DNA from: Burhinus oedicnemus
Taxonomy: Eukaryota > Chordata > Aves > Charadriiformes > Burhinidae
Assembly: GCA_008921705.1 (NCBI GenBank)
Contig: VFFE01007724.1
Location: 3,354,127-3,418,126, forward strand
Length of the DNA: 64,000 nt
Reading direction: 5' to 3'
Below the pieces are notes generated by a model. The model was not told where the DNA came from. It did not search any database and saw nothing but the letters and a program-made list of their open reading frames with translations. Within the stretch, counting starts at the first letter, position 1. Every line of letters begins with the position of its first letter. The position numbers were made by a program, and so were the translations under genes. This document shows positions 1 through 13,899 of the stretch, piece by piece.

Positions 1-2916
1 ATAATGTTGACCTGATTTCCAAGGATTCTCTTGCAATTGCTGAAGAAAGCCTTCCTCTCCTCCTTACCCCTGGTGCATTGGCTTTACATCCACATAAGGG
101 TCACGTTCTGATTTGTAATGTATTAGGAGAAAGGCTGATCAGCTTTTCCTCATACTGTTGCTTTTTGGCATCTTAAATTTGCACGTTAATGGAAATTCTG
201 CTATTAAATGGTTTATTTCAGTTGTGTGACTGATAACTGTGTTCTTCCATATGAAGTAACATTCACTGTAGACTTAACTCTGCTCCTGTGAATGACCTCT
301 AGGAAATACAAAAAAAGTGTTAAAAATTATTGAAACTTAACCTTTATAGCAACAAAAGGCTCATTATTCAAATCTGTGGCTGTGTTAACAGAAAGTGACT
401 TTAGTCACATTGAACGTGTTAACTAATATGAAATTTCTTATAACTGGAGACATGAATGGGAAAGATGCATGAATCCAGAGTACTCTGGGTTATCCTGTTT
501 AACACAATTTGGGAAGTTGTTTTTTGAAGATAGAATGATTTATTTCAGAAAGTGGATACGATTGATGTAGGGTTGAGGCAATGGGTGGAAAGCCTGTATG
601 GAGGCTTGTATGAGAGTTCCTCAGATTCCTAGGTTCTGTTCTTTATAACCAAAGTCACTTGAAACTAAAATCCTTCAAAGTTTTGTTCTAGCTGACCATG
701 CCGAGGTATTTCAGCCATTAAATATGCTGAATTCCTACAATTCTAAGTCATGTCAATTGAATTTGTGAGGGTTTAATACCTCTGAAACTCGATTGAAAAT
801 TATTATTTCATGTCAGAGAACCAAAACAAACTTACTTTTTTACTTAGTAGAAAAAAAAAAAAAGATTTCTCTGTTGCTGTAGAACAGGGTTTAGCAGTCG
901 TACTGTGGGGCATATTTAATCCAAATCTGTAAAGTGTCTTTCATAAAGTGATGTTTCCGAGAAACAGTTTGTACTTCTGGTCAAACCACTGCACTCAGAA
1001 AGTTTACGTTCTTTTCCCAGTTTAGCTTTTGTTTTTCTTTACTATTTTTTTCACACTTTTGTGTAATGGAGCAATGCTACCTCTTGATGAAAGGCTTGAA
1101 GCATAAACATAAGAAGGATTCTAAAAGAGCAAGGTATTCCAGTGGTAATCATTTTATTAAAATGTGTGAAGGTTTCAACTTTTGGTACTGTTTTGGAATT
1201 TTATCTATGAACTTTTTTTTCTAAAAGTTCTTTGGAATATAAAAATCATCACTGTGAGCTAATACTGGAGTTACAGCTTTATTCAACAGTATAGATTACC
1301 TCTACTACAGAGGCAGAGTACAATAAATCTCTTGGGGATCTGAGGGGGTTTTTGTCCTGTTACTTTTTAGCTGCAATAGAAGCATCACCTGTTACAGATG
1401 TAATCTAAAATGGAAGCTGTTTACACAGCTGTTGGTTATGGAGATAGTGATTTCGGGCAGTATGTACCGAGAAGGGCTAAATGTGCAGGGATATATTTTG
1501 GTAAGGGCTGCTCCTGCATGCTTATGCTACCAGTTGTTTAAGGCTGGTGCGCTCAAATAGGTATTATTTGTGGAGCAGGAGAGGCAGGTTCCACAAGATC
1601 ACTGAAAATCTGAGGCAAAATTAAGGGCTATTTTCTAGTCCTGCTTCTTTAGTGGCCTCAGCAAACATGGAAAGGAGAAGACAGATTCTACTATGCCAAG
1701 AATATGTGTGTCAGTACATACAGAGGTATTATGGAAAGAGGACACAGGAGTCTTCTGTAGTGTTGTAACTGCTGAGTGACCTCACTCCTTCAAATAACTT
1801 TCTGCTGATTGACTTAAAACAGAGTAATGTTAATTTTATGTCTTAAAATGTATCACATGTATGTCTTAAAATATAACACATCTTTTGCAGTAAGGTGTCA
1901 AGGCTGTCTCCAGCCTTCCGCACAAAGTTTTTTGGCATAAATCCTTCCTTTCATTTTTACACTGCATTTATTATGTAAAAATATAATAAATGGACCAACA
2001 GCATGGTCTGGAAAAATTTTTGTTGTTTCCTGTCTCTAGCCATAGTTTTACCTGTCAGAGACTCAGAACTTCAGAATTTTATCCATACCTCCTCTTTTAA
2101 CCTTCTCTTGTTTCTCTTATTTCTCTCTTATTTCTTTAAGCTTTGCCTTGGTTTTCCTTTTATACGAGCATCATCCCATATCATTTTCCCTCTTCTTGGT
2201 GGAGCACGTTAAAAATGTAGTTTGCTCTTCTGGAGTCAACATTTTAATCTGGTGGCCACACTTGCCTTTTACCTTCATGAAAGGAGACAGAGGAAAATAG
2301 TTTTTAAAACATCTATGTTTGCAAGTGTAGTAGTGGACTTCTTCACTAAAGAGAAAAGAACTAACCCCACAGTTGCAGGTTAATTCATTTTGATTATGTC
2401 TGTCTTAGTACAGCTTATAGCATAGTTGTTGAAGTACATAAGTAAATCACAGAGACTCAGAAAAGTAGCCTTGCTATGACTGCCTAACGTTTGGGTACAA
2501 GAGAAAATATAATCTGGATTTGCCATGGTTGCGCTTAGAGATTTGATTGTTTCTTCGACATTGTAAATCAAACAACGTTAAACTGTTCAGCATTTTGAAG
2601 CCATTCTGGTCACTTGTGAAGTTAAGCTGGTACAGGAGTATTTTGAGCTTTTGTCAAGATGGAAATAGACTGTTACTATCCATTTCTATGTCATTGTAGT
2701 CGGCTGTTTCATGAGGAATCCAATTTTTTAAATTGTAGTTAGATGACTTCCTATGTTATCTACATACTGTTCATCCTTCTCAGCGCATCCTATTAGATAA
2801 TGATTCCTATCTGATAACATAGAATCTTAAATCCCTTCTGCGATAATGTGGTAGTTTACATCAATGTTAGCATTATAATTTTGTTTTGAGAAAAAACAAG
2901 TTACTGCACATTATTT

Positions 2917-2951
2917 AAAAAAAAAAAAACACCTACCTTTTTTTTTTTTTT
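2917..2951. repeat. A13 / T14 opposed homopolymers (snap-back palindrome)
   Basis: A run of 13 A (2917-2929) is followed, after an 8-base spacer, by 14 T (2938-2951). The two arms are perfectly complementary and could form a hairpin or cruciform. Such structures can also arise from abutting poly-A tails of two oppositely oriented insertions, but no flanking retroposon is recognisable. Confidence 0.9.
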
Positions 2952-5340
2952 GTTATTTATTGATGGACACATATTTAGCATGAAATATTTTATGGTAGCT
3001 GTCCAAGTTTGGGTATGCAGGGCTTACAGAACATTTACTTTTACACCTAGACCATAAAAGTTGTTTTCCATATCTTCACTCAAACTTAAGTACAGGCTAG
3101 AAGTATAAAAATTACCTGTCACATTATTCACAGGCTAGACCAAGATAGTGTAATACCATGGACCACTAAGCTAATTTAGAAGAAAAATGAAAAGAGGTTT
3201 CTTTATAGAAGGCATTTGTATGTAATATATGTAGAAGAGTTTAGAATTTTGACAGTTTGAGATTGTATCCTCTTTAGAGAGAATGCATAATGATTTTTAT
3301 TTCTGTTGAAATATGCATAACTTTTTGAAGGTAACTTTCAACTTTCATTAGAGCCCTTAAAAGTGATTTTTGCCCACACTAGTGTGTAATACAGAGGCCA
3401 CTAAATCTTAACTCTTCAATGAATATGGCTTCTCAGTTGTTTTTAGCATCTGCCTCCGCTTCCTCCCTTCTCCACATCCTGCCCTCTTTTCTTCCTTTTT
3501 TATCGCTTTGTGGGGAAACTTACTGCAGTTTCTTGATTTCAGTATTTACATGCTTAGACTGACACATCATGCACTTCTTTCAAAAGAAATCAAAAGCTTT
3601 CCAAGTTTTCTTTGTTATGAGAAAAGAAACAGAGGCGCTGTCCTTGATGGAGAGAACCTAGGGTCTAGTTTACCGAAAAATAACTCCCGTGTTACATGCT
3701 GCTTTTATCTCTTTCATGTGCTCGTGTTAGTGTAGAGGGAGGGCTATGGCAGTATGGAGTGCTCTTCAGTGCATCTGGCTTGTGTCTTTTTAAAAGTGAA
3801 TGGGAAATTGGTGTTTATACCAGTTTTTGTCTGTGTGGGAACAGTATGGAATGTCTGTAAATTGTAGGGTTCTGGTGTCAGTGATTGGGAGCCCCATTTT
3901 AATCCCATGTTCTGGGGACCTTCAGCTGCTGTTTCATTTCTTGGGGGATTTTTGTCAAGGTGAAGTTTTGAACTGAACGTAGAAATCCATAGAAATCAGG
4001 GTGGTACGGGGAAGTTCTGGATGTTGGCCATGTGTAAAGGGTCAGGACTCTATCCACTCAGCCAGACGGGCTACGCTGGGACCTTACCGCGAATGTCTTT
4101 GTCCCACTGATGACTGGGAGATTCTGTTTCCTAACATTATTGATTTGCTGATGTACTGAGTTGGTTCCAGTTATGACCTTGACATGGTGTTTAAATTATT
4201 TATTGTAGTTCAGTGAAAGTGTTTAAGTAATTAGCTTCTGTGAGAAGCTTAGTTTATTTTAAGTGAAACTTGTAGGAAGTGTTTGGAGGGCTTTTTTATT
4301 TTCAGATTTGCAACTGCCTTATCAATCATCGCAGCATAGTAGTTCAGTAGTGTAGTTGATGGCCGCTGGTGAATAGCTATGTCCGTTACCCTTGTAACCT
4401 CCAGCACACTGTTTCTTAGATTTCACAAAACAAGCAATTAAAATAAAGTTAATTTCTGCCTACCAGTGAGCTATTAGCATTTCTCTGGCTGCCAGAATTA
4501 TTAAAAGCTACTGTTTCTTTGAAAGAACAGTTCTCTGTCTCTGTATCTCTGATACAGAATAGACTGTATATGTCAACAAAGCTGAAAACAACCAGTAATC
4601 AATTTGCAAACTCCAGAAGTACAGATAATTCCCAGTGACAGACATAACCTCTGTCTTCTAGCTACAGTGTCTGAGCTGCAGCTTACCTAGGAGTGTAACA
4701 TGTATTGTAATGTGAAGCAGCTGGATGTATTGTGAACAAACTCTGATAACTGTCACTGTAAATTTCTGACCAATGGTCTCTTACGTTCTCTCTTAGAAAA
4801 GTTCTTGTCAAGGATTATTTATATTGATAATATATGTATATAAAAACACACACTTTATTTTTAGATGCATATATATATATATATAAAAAATCAAGGTGGT
4901 GTTATAGAACGCAGGAAAGTCTGTGGTGTAGTTTTGTCACCGTATTCTGGGTAAAGTGAGCAATTTTAACTCTACGAACACAGCCTTGTATCTGTGTGTG
5001 TATATCTAAAGCAAACATGAGTTGTCTGATCTATGATATCCTTTATTAAGAGCCATTTTTGTATCACTAATGTAGTTCACTGGTCAAACAGTTACAGTGC
5101 TTAAAGTCAATCAGTTTTTATGTTCCAGAGTTTCAGATCTCTATATTCCTAATGCAGTTATCTCAACATTTTGCATCAGATATTAATCTCACTGTTACTC
5201 TGTATCCAGATACTTCTGGTACGTCCTCCAGTCCCTTTCCACACAGAAAAGAGTGAGTTACTGTCTTGAGATTTCTGATTGACTGCTTGGCTGATCTACA
5301 GCTGACCAGGCTCTTCTGGTAAATTTTATGCTGTTTTTCT

Positions 5341-5374
5341 TCTGTTATTATTTATGTTCTGTTATTATTTATGT
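5341..5374. repeat. Perfect 17-bp tandem duplication
   Basis: The 17-base unit tctgttattatttatgt occurs twice, end to end and without mismatch (5341-5357 and 5358-5374). The perfect identity suggests a recent replication-slippage duplication, possibly polymorphic. Confidence 0.9.
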
Positions 5375-7379
5375 CTTCCTGGATTAAGTGTCATCCAGTA
5401 CCAATTAATTTATCAAATCCAAGTATATTTATCAAGACCTTCAATTAGAAGCATCATGGCGTCATTTTCTTTGAAGGATCAGGGTAGACCGTATACGAAG
5501 ACCTGGTGTACTTACTTCGGCCTTAGCTGCTGAAAACAGAACTTCCAAGCCTGTGGCATATGTATGAATGTCCTTTGAAGAGAATTAGCGCCAGGTATTT
5601 GAGACTGATATTCCAGGGAGATTCCTACCCTAAACAGAAGCCGTAGACTAATACGGAGTTTGCATAACAGCATTGTGCTGCTGTGATGATCCGCAATTTG
5701 GTAGCTTTTCTATCTAAAAATATGGCTCTGCATGGCTTCCATCCTTCCCTGTTTTAATCCTCCTCCCGTTTCTCACTGGTATATGTTAAATTTTTTAAGG
5801 AAATACACAGCTGGTAGCTGCCCATGAGGAGTTATGGGATGTGTTTCATGCATGTATGAAAAAATCAAAGTCCTAGTGTGCTGAGAATACCAAAAATTCT
5901 TTGCAAAGGAACAAATGTGTATCAGCCTCAGAATGGCAGGTTGCTTGGAAACCCAGGATTTCCTTTTTCTAAACTGTCTCTGGAGAGTTTGATGCTGTTG
6001 CATTTGCTGCTGGGAGATTTTATGAACTTTGTAGCAGATCTTTATGGTCAACAAGGTGTAGCGATGGGAGTTAGATGTGTCAAGGTGAAGAGAGAGGTTT
6101 AATTTTTGTTCATGGACAAGTGATGAACTGCCAGTGTATAACCAAATACAGTTCAGACAGTCCCCAGTAGATTGTCTTGGGACTACTTGCGATGGTAGGT
6201 CCAAACCACAGCTGCTTGTGTGTCTTGCCTTTCTCACTCATGGGCTATACCGTCTTTATAATACCTGTGCTTTTGTTTATACATGCTATATTTCTTCTGG
6301 CCAACATGTTTTCTCTTTTCTATCCGTCTTTAGCATAAATTAGTACTTTTTGATTTCTCAGTGCATTCAGGGGTTACTCGGTGTGGTACTCACCAGTACT
6401 AACTACATTAATGCATCAGTCCATCTGTTCGCTTGGACGCTAAGTTAGTTGAATTTGGTAGAGACAGCATGCTGAAATTGTTAAGGTTAATGACTCAGTG
6501 TTTTACAAGACAAAATACGTTTGATGTTCAATTGATTGCTTGAGTTGTTTTATTGAATAATACGAATATTTAGCTACTTAATTTCATGGAAGAGCATCTT
6601 TGTTATTCCATTAATGTCAGTGAAACTGATGATGTCCTCATCAGTTGGATACATTACTTTGCTCCACAAAATCTGTTTGGTCTCACAAATCCTGGTGCTT
6701 TGATGTCCCAAACATTCCACAGTTATCCAGGACAGGGAAATTCTTATCGTAAACCTGCTGTACAGTGACAAAAATGCATAGCTTCTTTAGCATTCACACT
6801 GCATGAATAGACATTCTTGCTGTAAACTCTGTCCTTGCAGATTGTCTCATAGGCTCTTCATTTTCTTGGAGTTGACTGAGGGCTGTTGAAAGTCAATGGA
6901 AGAAAGACAGCCTGGAAGTTAACAGGGTCAATGGGATGTGGGAAAACATGTGAGAAATTCGCTTAGACACCAGTTATTTCTTCTGTTTGATAGCCTACTG
7001 AAGCATCTAGTTACTGAAAACATGTATTATCTAAGGATAGAAGGCACTGAATTATGTGTCCTCTTTGGAGAAGTAAATGGCGTGTTGCATTCAAGATAAC
7101 ATTTTACCATTTGGTCTGAGTGGCTAGATTCAACAGACCAACTAAAAATCTTCTGGCAGAGTATCTGAAATAAGTATCAAAACTTGCTTTTGTGTCAGCA
7201 GGTGTTAGTAGTGTGGCAATCAGCTTTGTCTTTTAATACTTTGGGAAGAAAAATCAAGATCACTGGACTATCAAACAGCTGTGATTTGAGTCAATGACAC
7301 ATTCTCTCAAATAAAATTTGCAATGTCTGATGTATCTTATGGCCATTAAAGAACTGTTTAATAAGGCTTTTGATGAATA

Positions 7380-7403
7380 AATATTGTCTTTGAAGACAAT
7401 ATT
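7380..7403. repeat. 11-bp perfect inverted repeat, 2-bp loop
   Basis: The arms AATATTGTCTT and AAGACAATATT are separated by TG. This is a short cruciform-prone palindrome. There is no target-site duplication or larger symmetric structure around it to suggest a transposon end. Confidence 0.85.
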
Positions 7404-8537
7404 GTTGTTCTTAGCAAAAGCCAATTCTGATTCTTACTGCAAAATGGTGAGCCTCCCACCTACACAATATCTGTCCAGTGGATAAAATCAGATTTCTTCA
7501 TGCAGTGTAATAACTTAAATATTTTTTTTAAAGCACTAAAAATAAAATCTAGAAATAAGAAGCATTGAATCAGGAAATAAAAGCATTGTGCTTTATAATA
7601 TTTGCAATTATGAAAGGCGTTGTCACTGGGATTCATGGCTTATAGCAGGATATTGTTAGGGTGATCTTACTGGCACTGCATGTTTTCCACATAATTTGAA
7701 TGCTCACAAGTGATCATAAAACGTTACGAAATGTTCTTGCATCCTTCACAGCACACATCCAAGAACAGGTGTTCTCTCTTACACGTAGTGAATCTGAACT
7801 GAGCTTCCTATTTCTAACCTTCTGGAGCTTTGGGAAGATCCTCTGTGAGGTTCCGGATTTCTGGCTCGGGCTGCTTCCTGTACTTAAAACTGCTGATTCT
7901 GCCTTCAGTTTAAAAAGCGTCAAGGGAAAGCTCTAGAGAGGAATAAAGCTATGCAGGTATCCTGATATCTTAAAAGTTGCTTTCTTTGTGCTGCAGTCTG
8001 TGAATTTATAGCTTTACAATGATTATTTCAATTCACTTACTAATGCAAGGAGGAAAACATTAAATTAAAAGAGATGAGAGGAAAGTGCTTATGTTCTTTT
8101 CATGTCTGATGACTGTTGGCTGGAGTTTTTCTGGCTACAGTTGAGTTGAATAATAAAATAAATTGCACAGCAGTGATTCCAATTCTGCCTCTTCTGTTTT
8201 CTGTGTAGTCTGATTTGGCAGGCCTTGCTTATTTTGTCCAGCATCTGGTGACATCACAAGGTCGGTGCATGTCATTACTAGAACATTAAAATAGAAAATA
8301 TATTTGGTTTTATTCCTTTTCTAAAAGTTCTTCAGTAAGCTGAAATGGTAAAAATACCACAGAAAAGCCTCTTGTCAGAAACTCCTCCTGACATGCCCAT
8401 TTTCACAAAGTAGGGTCGTTTTGACTTTGAGTTAGTTTTTTGATACATATTAGGCTATGGCAACTGGAAGCTTTGCTCTCTAAGATTAATTTAAAAGTAT
8501 ACACATTTTATGTCTTTAGTTTTGTTTAAGTAATAAC

Positions 8538-8557
8538 NNNNNNNNNNNNNNNNNNNN
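8538..8557. other. Assembly gap of 20 N
   Basis: Exactly 20 N. The round number is likely a placeholder rather than a measured size. The gap sits 24 bases before a T26 run (8582-8607), a context in which sequencing and assembly often fail, so real sequence may be missing here. Confidence 0.98.
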
Positions 8558-8581
8558 GTTTTTGATTTTTTTGAATTTGTG

Positions 8582-8607
8582 TTTTTTTTTTTTTTTTTTT
8601 TTTTTTT
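8582..8607. repeat. T26 homopolymer
   Basis: An uninterrupted run of 26 T next to the N gap. On the minus strand it reads as poly-A, but no retroposon body was recognised in front of it on that strand. Confidence 0.95.
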
Positions 8608-10850
8608 AACTGTGTATTTACAAGGAATTTGCTTAGCAAATTGCTGTTAAAAAAAAACCCCAACTCCCACTTGTTATTGTGAGCTTGCTGAAAGAATAAA
8701 TGATGAGCCTGATTCAGTTTCTCGCTGGTGGAAAGTGTTGCTCTTGCTGTTAAATGCTGAGAGGTACTCTTGAAACATCATCTAGACTCATATCTAGCCC
8801 TGGGATAAAGAGTGGGCTTCTGTTACTTGGAAAGTTCATGCAGCTTTCTCTGATGAGCTTAGTGCTTGAAAGACAATAAAAGGCAAGAGAAACAGAATAT
8901 GTTTGCCTTTCTAGTAGTTCTTTATGGAGGTGTCTTACAGGGAAAAAAAAAAGGAACAACAACTGTTCTAAACATTTCCCTTTGTAAGTGTGGAGCAAGA
9001 TATTTCAGATAGTAATCTTGGATTAACTATTTGCCAGTATTATCTGTCAGTACACACACAATAGATGTTATCTATAAATATGTACAAATATATAAAATTG
9101 TAGTTATTTGTTATACTTCATGTGTGCTCCGTAAGAAAGGGTTTGTTTTCTGGGCAGAAAGCTTAATCATGCAAAAATACTCAAGTCCACTTAAAGCGGT
9201 GATTCTGTATGACTCCTTTTCAAGATCTTAGCAAGCAGGGTCTTGATTCCATCATGAGCAAAATGACTTGCCACTTGTGATGGCAAAATGCATTTTGATT
9301 TATTTGCTGATGGCTGCTTACTTACGTTGTGTTCCTTTAAAAGGCAGCAGTTGAGGCAGTAGCAAAGGTTTACCTTGCCCGGCTGCTGTGGTCTCGACTA
9401 GGTTGGAATCCTTTGGAAGGAAGGTTGACTGCTCACTGCCTTTCAGAGAAGGAACATACTAATCTGGGAGAGTTTTCCAGAGCATAGATGTGGCAAATAA
9501 AAGAGAGCGCAACTGGGCTGGTGTGAGAGGGGGAGAGTAATAAAAATCAAGATGACCCCCAAACCTTTCAATACAGAAGGGACTGATGAGAAGACCAGGA
9601 AGCATATTCGTAGTCTGACCACAAGACACACAGGGAAAAAAAAAAAAAGCCTCTTTTCCTGGGGATCCTAGCAGGGGCTGTGCTGAGATTGTTGCCAAGT
9701 GAAAGTCGCTGAAGGGTTGCTGGGCTGAGGAAGAACCTAAACTCCTTGTGCAAAGAAACAACAAAAGTTATTTACAAAGTGTTTTTTATTTTGTTTTACT
9801 TCTGCTTTTTAATAAAGGCTGTTGTCCTGGATTTAGTTCTCATAAAACCTAGTTTTAAAGAAAAATAGTTTGTCTTTTCAGGTGTTTGCCTCCAAGAGGA
9901 TACCAGGACTGATCCACATCAAAGCTCTAGCTGACTTGGGGTTCAGTCGCACCATTCACATGTGTAATTGAAACACGACCTAGTATTTCTTTCCATTTAA
10001 GTTTCTTAAGAGGAGCAAGACCTTCTGCTCCATGAAGGCACCTAAATTAAGAGAATAGGTATGAATATAGTTTGTGTTTGTATCTCTCACCATTGGATGC
10101 AAGGTAAGTGTAGGACAACTAGAATCCTAACCTGTGCTCCACAGGTGTCTGTCTGGAGTAGGGTGGGATAAAAGCTGGTTAAGCGGTGTTTCGCTGCTTT
10201 ATGGGCATCTGATCCATCAAGTTTTAGAGTGCAGAGAAAGAATATTCGTCTAGACGGAGCGATAACCTGATCTTGTGTAGCAAATCTAATTCAGTAATCA
10301 TTCCCTTCACTGACTCTCAGTAAGGTACTCAAGAATGAATATAAATAATGTAATTCTTTAAGTTATTGATTGCAATTATGTGAATGATGATGAACAGCAT
10401 TAGAACCACTGTAGCAGAATGACAATGTTCCTCAACCTCCCCCCAGTCAGATGACATGGCTCTGTAAACTAGTGTGCAAACTTAAAACAAAGATGAATAG
10501 GTGTTATGAATTAATCTTGAAGTATGTATTTTATCTTTATAATAAATGACTTTGTGCATCTTCTCCCTGAGATCTAAAAGAAAAAAAAAGTTTTCTGAAG
10601 GGAAGGATGACTTCATTTATTATTCTGATACTTCTATGACAAATTATACAACACACAGATGCATCACTGAACACAGAAATTTGCATGAGTCAGTGCTAAT
10701 TATATATATTTTTGTTTTTCAGAAAGTGGTGGGAGCTTGCTACCAGAAATAATCTTCTAGAAATGTATGGAAATACTAATAGAATATTGATCATGGAGGC
10801 ATTAATTTGTAGAAAAAAAATTAACAAGCAAACTTACCAGCAATGTAACA

Positions 10851-10887
10851 TAGCTTTTTGAGACCTAGCTTTTTGAGACATAGCTTT
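10851..10887. repeat. 15-bp tandem repeat, about 2.5 copies
   Basis: The unit tagctttttgagacc/a occurs twice in tandem (10851-10865 and 10866-10880), followed by a partial third copy beginning tagcttt. This is a small slippage-type minisatellite seed inside the intron. Confidence 0.85.
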
Positions 10888-13800
10888 CACTGAGTTTTCT
10901 TGAACATATCTATGAGATGTGTCACACTGTTCAAAGAAGCTTAATTTAGCTGTGAAGATACTAGCTCAGGAGGTAGACTGAGCATCTTTAGGGAACTACG
11001 CTGAAGTTGAGTAGTTTTGAACAGAGCATATTGGTATATCACATCGCTGATATGATTATAATGCATTTGTGTCCCGCACTTGTTTGGGAAGAGAGCTAAC
11101 AGTGCTGTGCCCAATTAAGAGCTAGCTCTTGGATCCATATGATGTACTGCATTGTGTAGTACAGACATAATTCTAATTCAGCAGGCGTGTATCAGATACC
11201 ACCATTTTATCCTCCAGGAGTACATGAGTAAGATACTTTATATTGTTTGCTTCGAGGAAGAGGGTAGGGCTTTTTCTCTGCTGCTTCACAACTTCTGTTT
11301 GAATTGAAGTTAACAGCTCTTTTAGCTAAAGTACTATTTTTCTTCAGTCCATGTATGGCTTAGAACCCAGCACGTGAAAGAGCAAAGCTCAGTCACATAA
11401 GAAGAGCTTGTACAAGCTAGAAAAAAGCATCTAAATTGTTTGTCTCTCTCATTTGCTCACTTCCTGATGTTTAAAACAATAAACCCTACTGAGTGTTTTT
11501 AGCAAGTGAAAAGGTAGTGGAGTGCCAGCCTTACAAATCGATCCTGTTAAAGCTCAGATCAGTTTTAATATTTTTTAACCAAAGCTTTATTTGGCCACTG
11601 CTCAGCATACAGTCTCTGAATACAAATAACTTTATGGCTGATGAAGAATGTGTTGAGCATCATTACAGGTGTAATGCCCCTAAAAAGGGGCTTCCCTTCT
11701 CGTGAGTACAGAGTATGAGTCTTGTGGAGAATAAGGACAGAAGCTACTGAAGATCAGTACATACCAAGAGGAGGAAACTGAAGAAATGTTAGTCTGCTAG
11801 ACATGGGAAGCTGGTATTTGAAAAGGGCATGCTTCCAGAATATTGTCAATATTGTCTCACAGTCTGGGAAATAATCTAAACCAGAAAAATTATTCATCTT
11901 AAATACAGGACCATGGGCTTCTGTAAATTTTATTTGGAATCCAATCTGAAAAGGCTCTAGACATTTTTCAAAACTATTTTCGCAGAGATGTAATCATAGT
12001 ATAATCTAACGATGATTTAGGCATTTCTGAGCCAGGGATATTGCCAGCTTCTTATTGCAGCTAGTACTATTTTGTATGTGAATTCATAGAACATCAAAAT
12101 TGCACTCAGAATTAGGGTACTCTCTTTATTGGGTCCTATGTAAAGCTCCAGAACTAGCATATATAAAATGTTATGATTATGAATCTGGCAAAATATATTC
12201 ATTTCATGAGTCACGCTCCTTTGCTTAACTTTTCTTAATGGGTACATTTTCTTATGTTCTCATTACTGTCCCTCTCCAGAAAAAACCCAGTGGCATTAAA
12301 AGACACATGCAAAATGTTAGTTCCAGGACTAGCCTAACTTGGTCTGAATCTGCATACTTCCCTAGAGATTCTGCCAGGGCTGTCAAACCAAGGACAAGAC
12401 TAGTTTCCCAGCACTCAGATGCAAAGACATGCTACAAGAAAGTATGTTAATGAGAGGCTTGTAGTCCCTCTGCAGTCCGCAGTGGATCCCTCTGGTAAGC
12501 CTGTACGTGATTCTTCGTGGCACACAGGGCATTGTGCACTAAGTGCAAAATACAATAAAGGACCTTAGGATATTCTAGATAAACACAATAATATATTTAG
12601 GTGCTGGCTTCTAAAATTCAAATCAAACCCAGAATAAGATTCATGGACAAGGAAAGATTTAGGCCTTCCAAAAGGAGATACAAAATATTATGATGCTGAA
12701 CTTAGTTGCAGAGGGCTTGAGATGAAGTTTTATTCCTCTTCAGGACATAAGTAAATGCAGTGGATACATCTCTGGTTATTTGTGCATCAGACTTCACTTT
12801 GAAGAGAATATTTAAAAAAACTGCTCATAGCTAGTACATTTTAGAATGACACAATACTCATGCACTGTCACATCCTCCTGCTGATCTCTGAAATAACTTC
12901 AGCCATAGCTTCTGTGCTTTTGTACTGAACTCATTGCTGTTGATGAACAGCAAGTGTATTCAAAGTACGCTTACCAAATCAAGCATCTCAGTTCATCAAG
13001 GTGCACCTCTACACCTATTTTTATACCAGGTGGAGATTAGATGGGCACTAGGTTCTTAGCTTTTTGAGAGGGGCAGTTCAGGTCATGCCTAAAGAGCAAA
13101 ATTAGAGGCACTCCACAAAAGCAAGGATAATTGTAGGTTATACGTCTCAGGAGTTATAGGGATGTTAGTTTCTGGGTTATTATACCAGGTTCGGGAACAT
13201 AGGTTTAAAATAATTCCAATTCTAGGCTTCTGTGCAGCTTTGAGGCTTGGGATTTTGGTTTGTATTGTTTTGCTTTTTTCAGTCCACACCTGGGTATCAG
13301 TTTGTTGTTTCCTTGTGACAGCAAATATGCAGCCTAACTTATTGCTTTCCTACAGTACAAGAAGAGGCGAACATCTTGTACAAATAGTATATTAAGATTG
13401 CCTGGTGTTAAAAAGAGCGGTCAACCTAAAGAATATAATTCTAGGGAATTGACCAAAACCCCGTATTATGTAGATGGTATTACTGTATACAGAAGTAGGA
13501 CGGTTGCAGAAGATAAAAGTATATTCTTTGATTATTGTGTTTACATTTCTTCTGAAGACTAAATCATAACATATTTAATAAAATGTCTGATTGCTGCCTA
13601 GCTCAAAATGAAATCTGTGTGGATATTTTTTTCTCCCTCTAGGCAAAATTTTTAGCTGCTTTGGGAAGCATAATTACAAAGACAACTGCCATTCCAGAAA
13701 TAAAGTCATAAGACTTAGGGGTTTTTGACTCTTTCAGGGACTTGGAATCAGTTAATTAGATCAGTGAAGTAAGTTTAATAATCAGCAAAACTTAAGAACA

Positions 13801-13899
13801 ATTTGAAGGGTTTTTCAGTCTCTGAACAAAATCCAATCAGTGTTTGAAGGAGGAAAATCAATGTGGAATCCTAAAAGGCTTCTTATTTCTTTCTCACAG

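Larger units (their letters stand above)
1..13899 (+). other. NAALADL2: 3' part of a large NAALADL2 intron
   Basis: I see no coding exon in this stretch. The reading frames hold only short AT-rich ORFs without recognisable domains or paired splice sites. It contains an assembly gap, homopolymer tracts, an (AT)8 run near 4869, small tandem duplications and an 11-bp perfect inverted repeat at 7380-7403, all listed separately where useful. I recognised no CR1 copy here. It is called intron because the exon at 13900 begins in phase 0 behind a good acceptor, so an earlier exon must lie upstream, outside the window. Any regulatory element inside would need cross-species alignment to see. Confidence 0.75.

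Noticed and set aside
4030..4110. Locally GC-richer stretch considered as a tRNA or SINE head
   Set aside because: No A/B box pair or cloverleaf could be formed, and no SINE was recognised.
5773..6237. Minus-strand ORF of 154 residues with overlapping plus-strand ORFs
   Set aside because: Both strands are open here, no domain is seen and no repeat family was recognised; the length is near the expected maximum for chance.
6574..6771. Mirror ORFs on both strands
   Set aside because: Short and symmetric openness on both strands reflects low stop density only.
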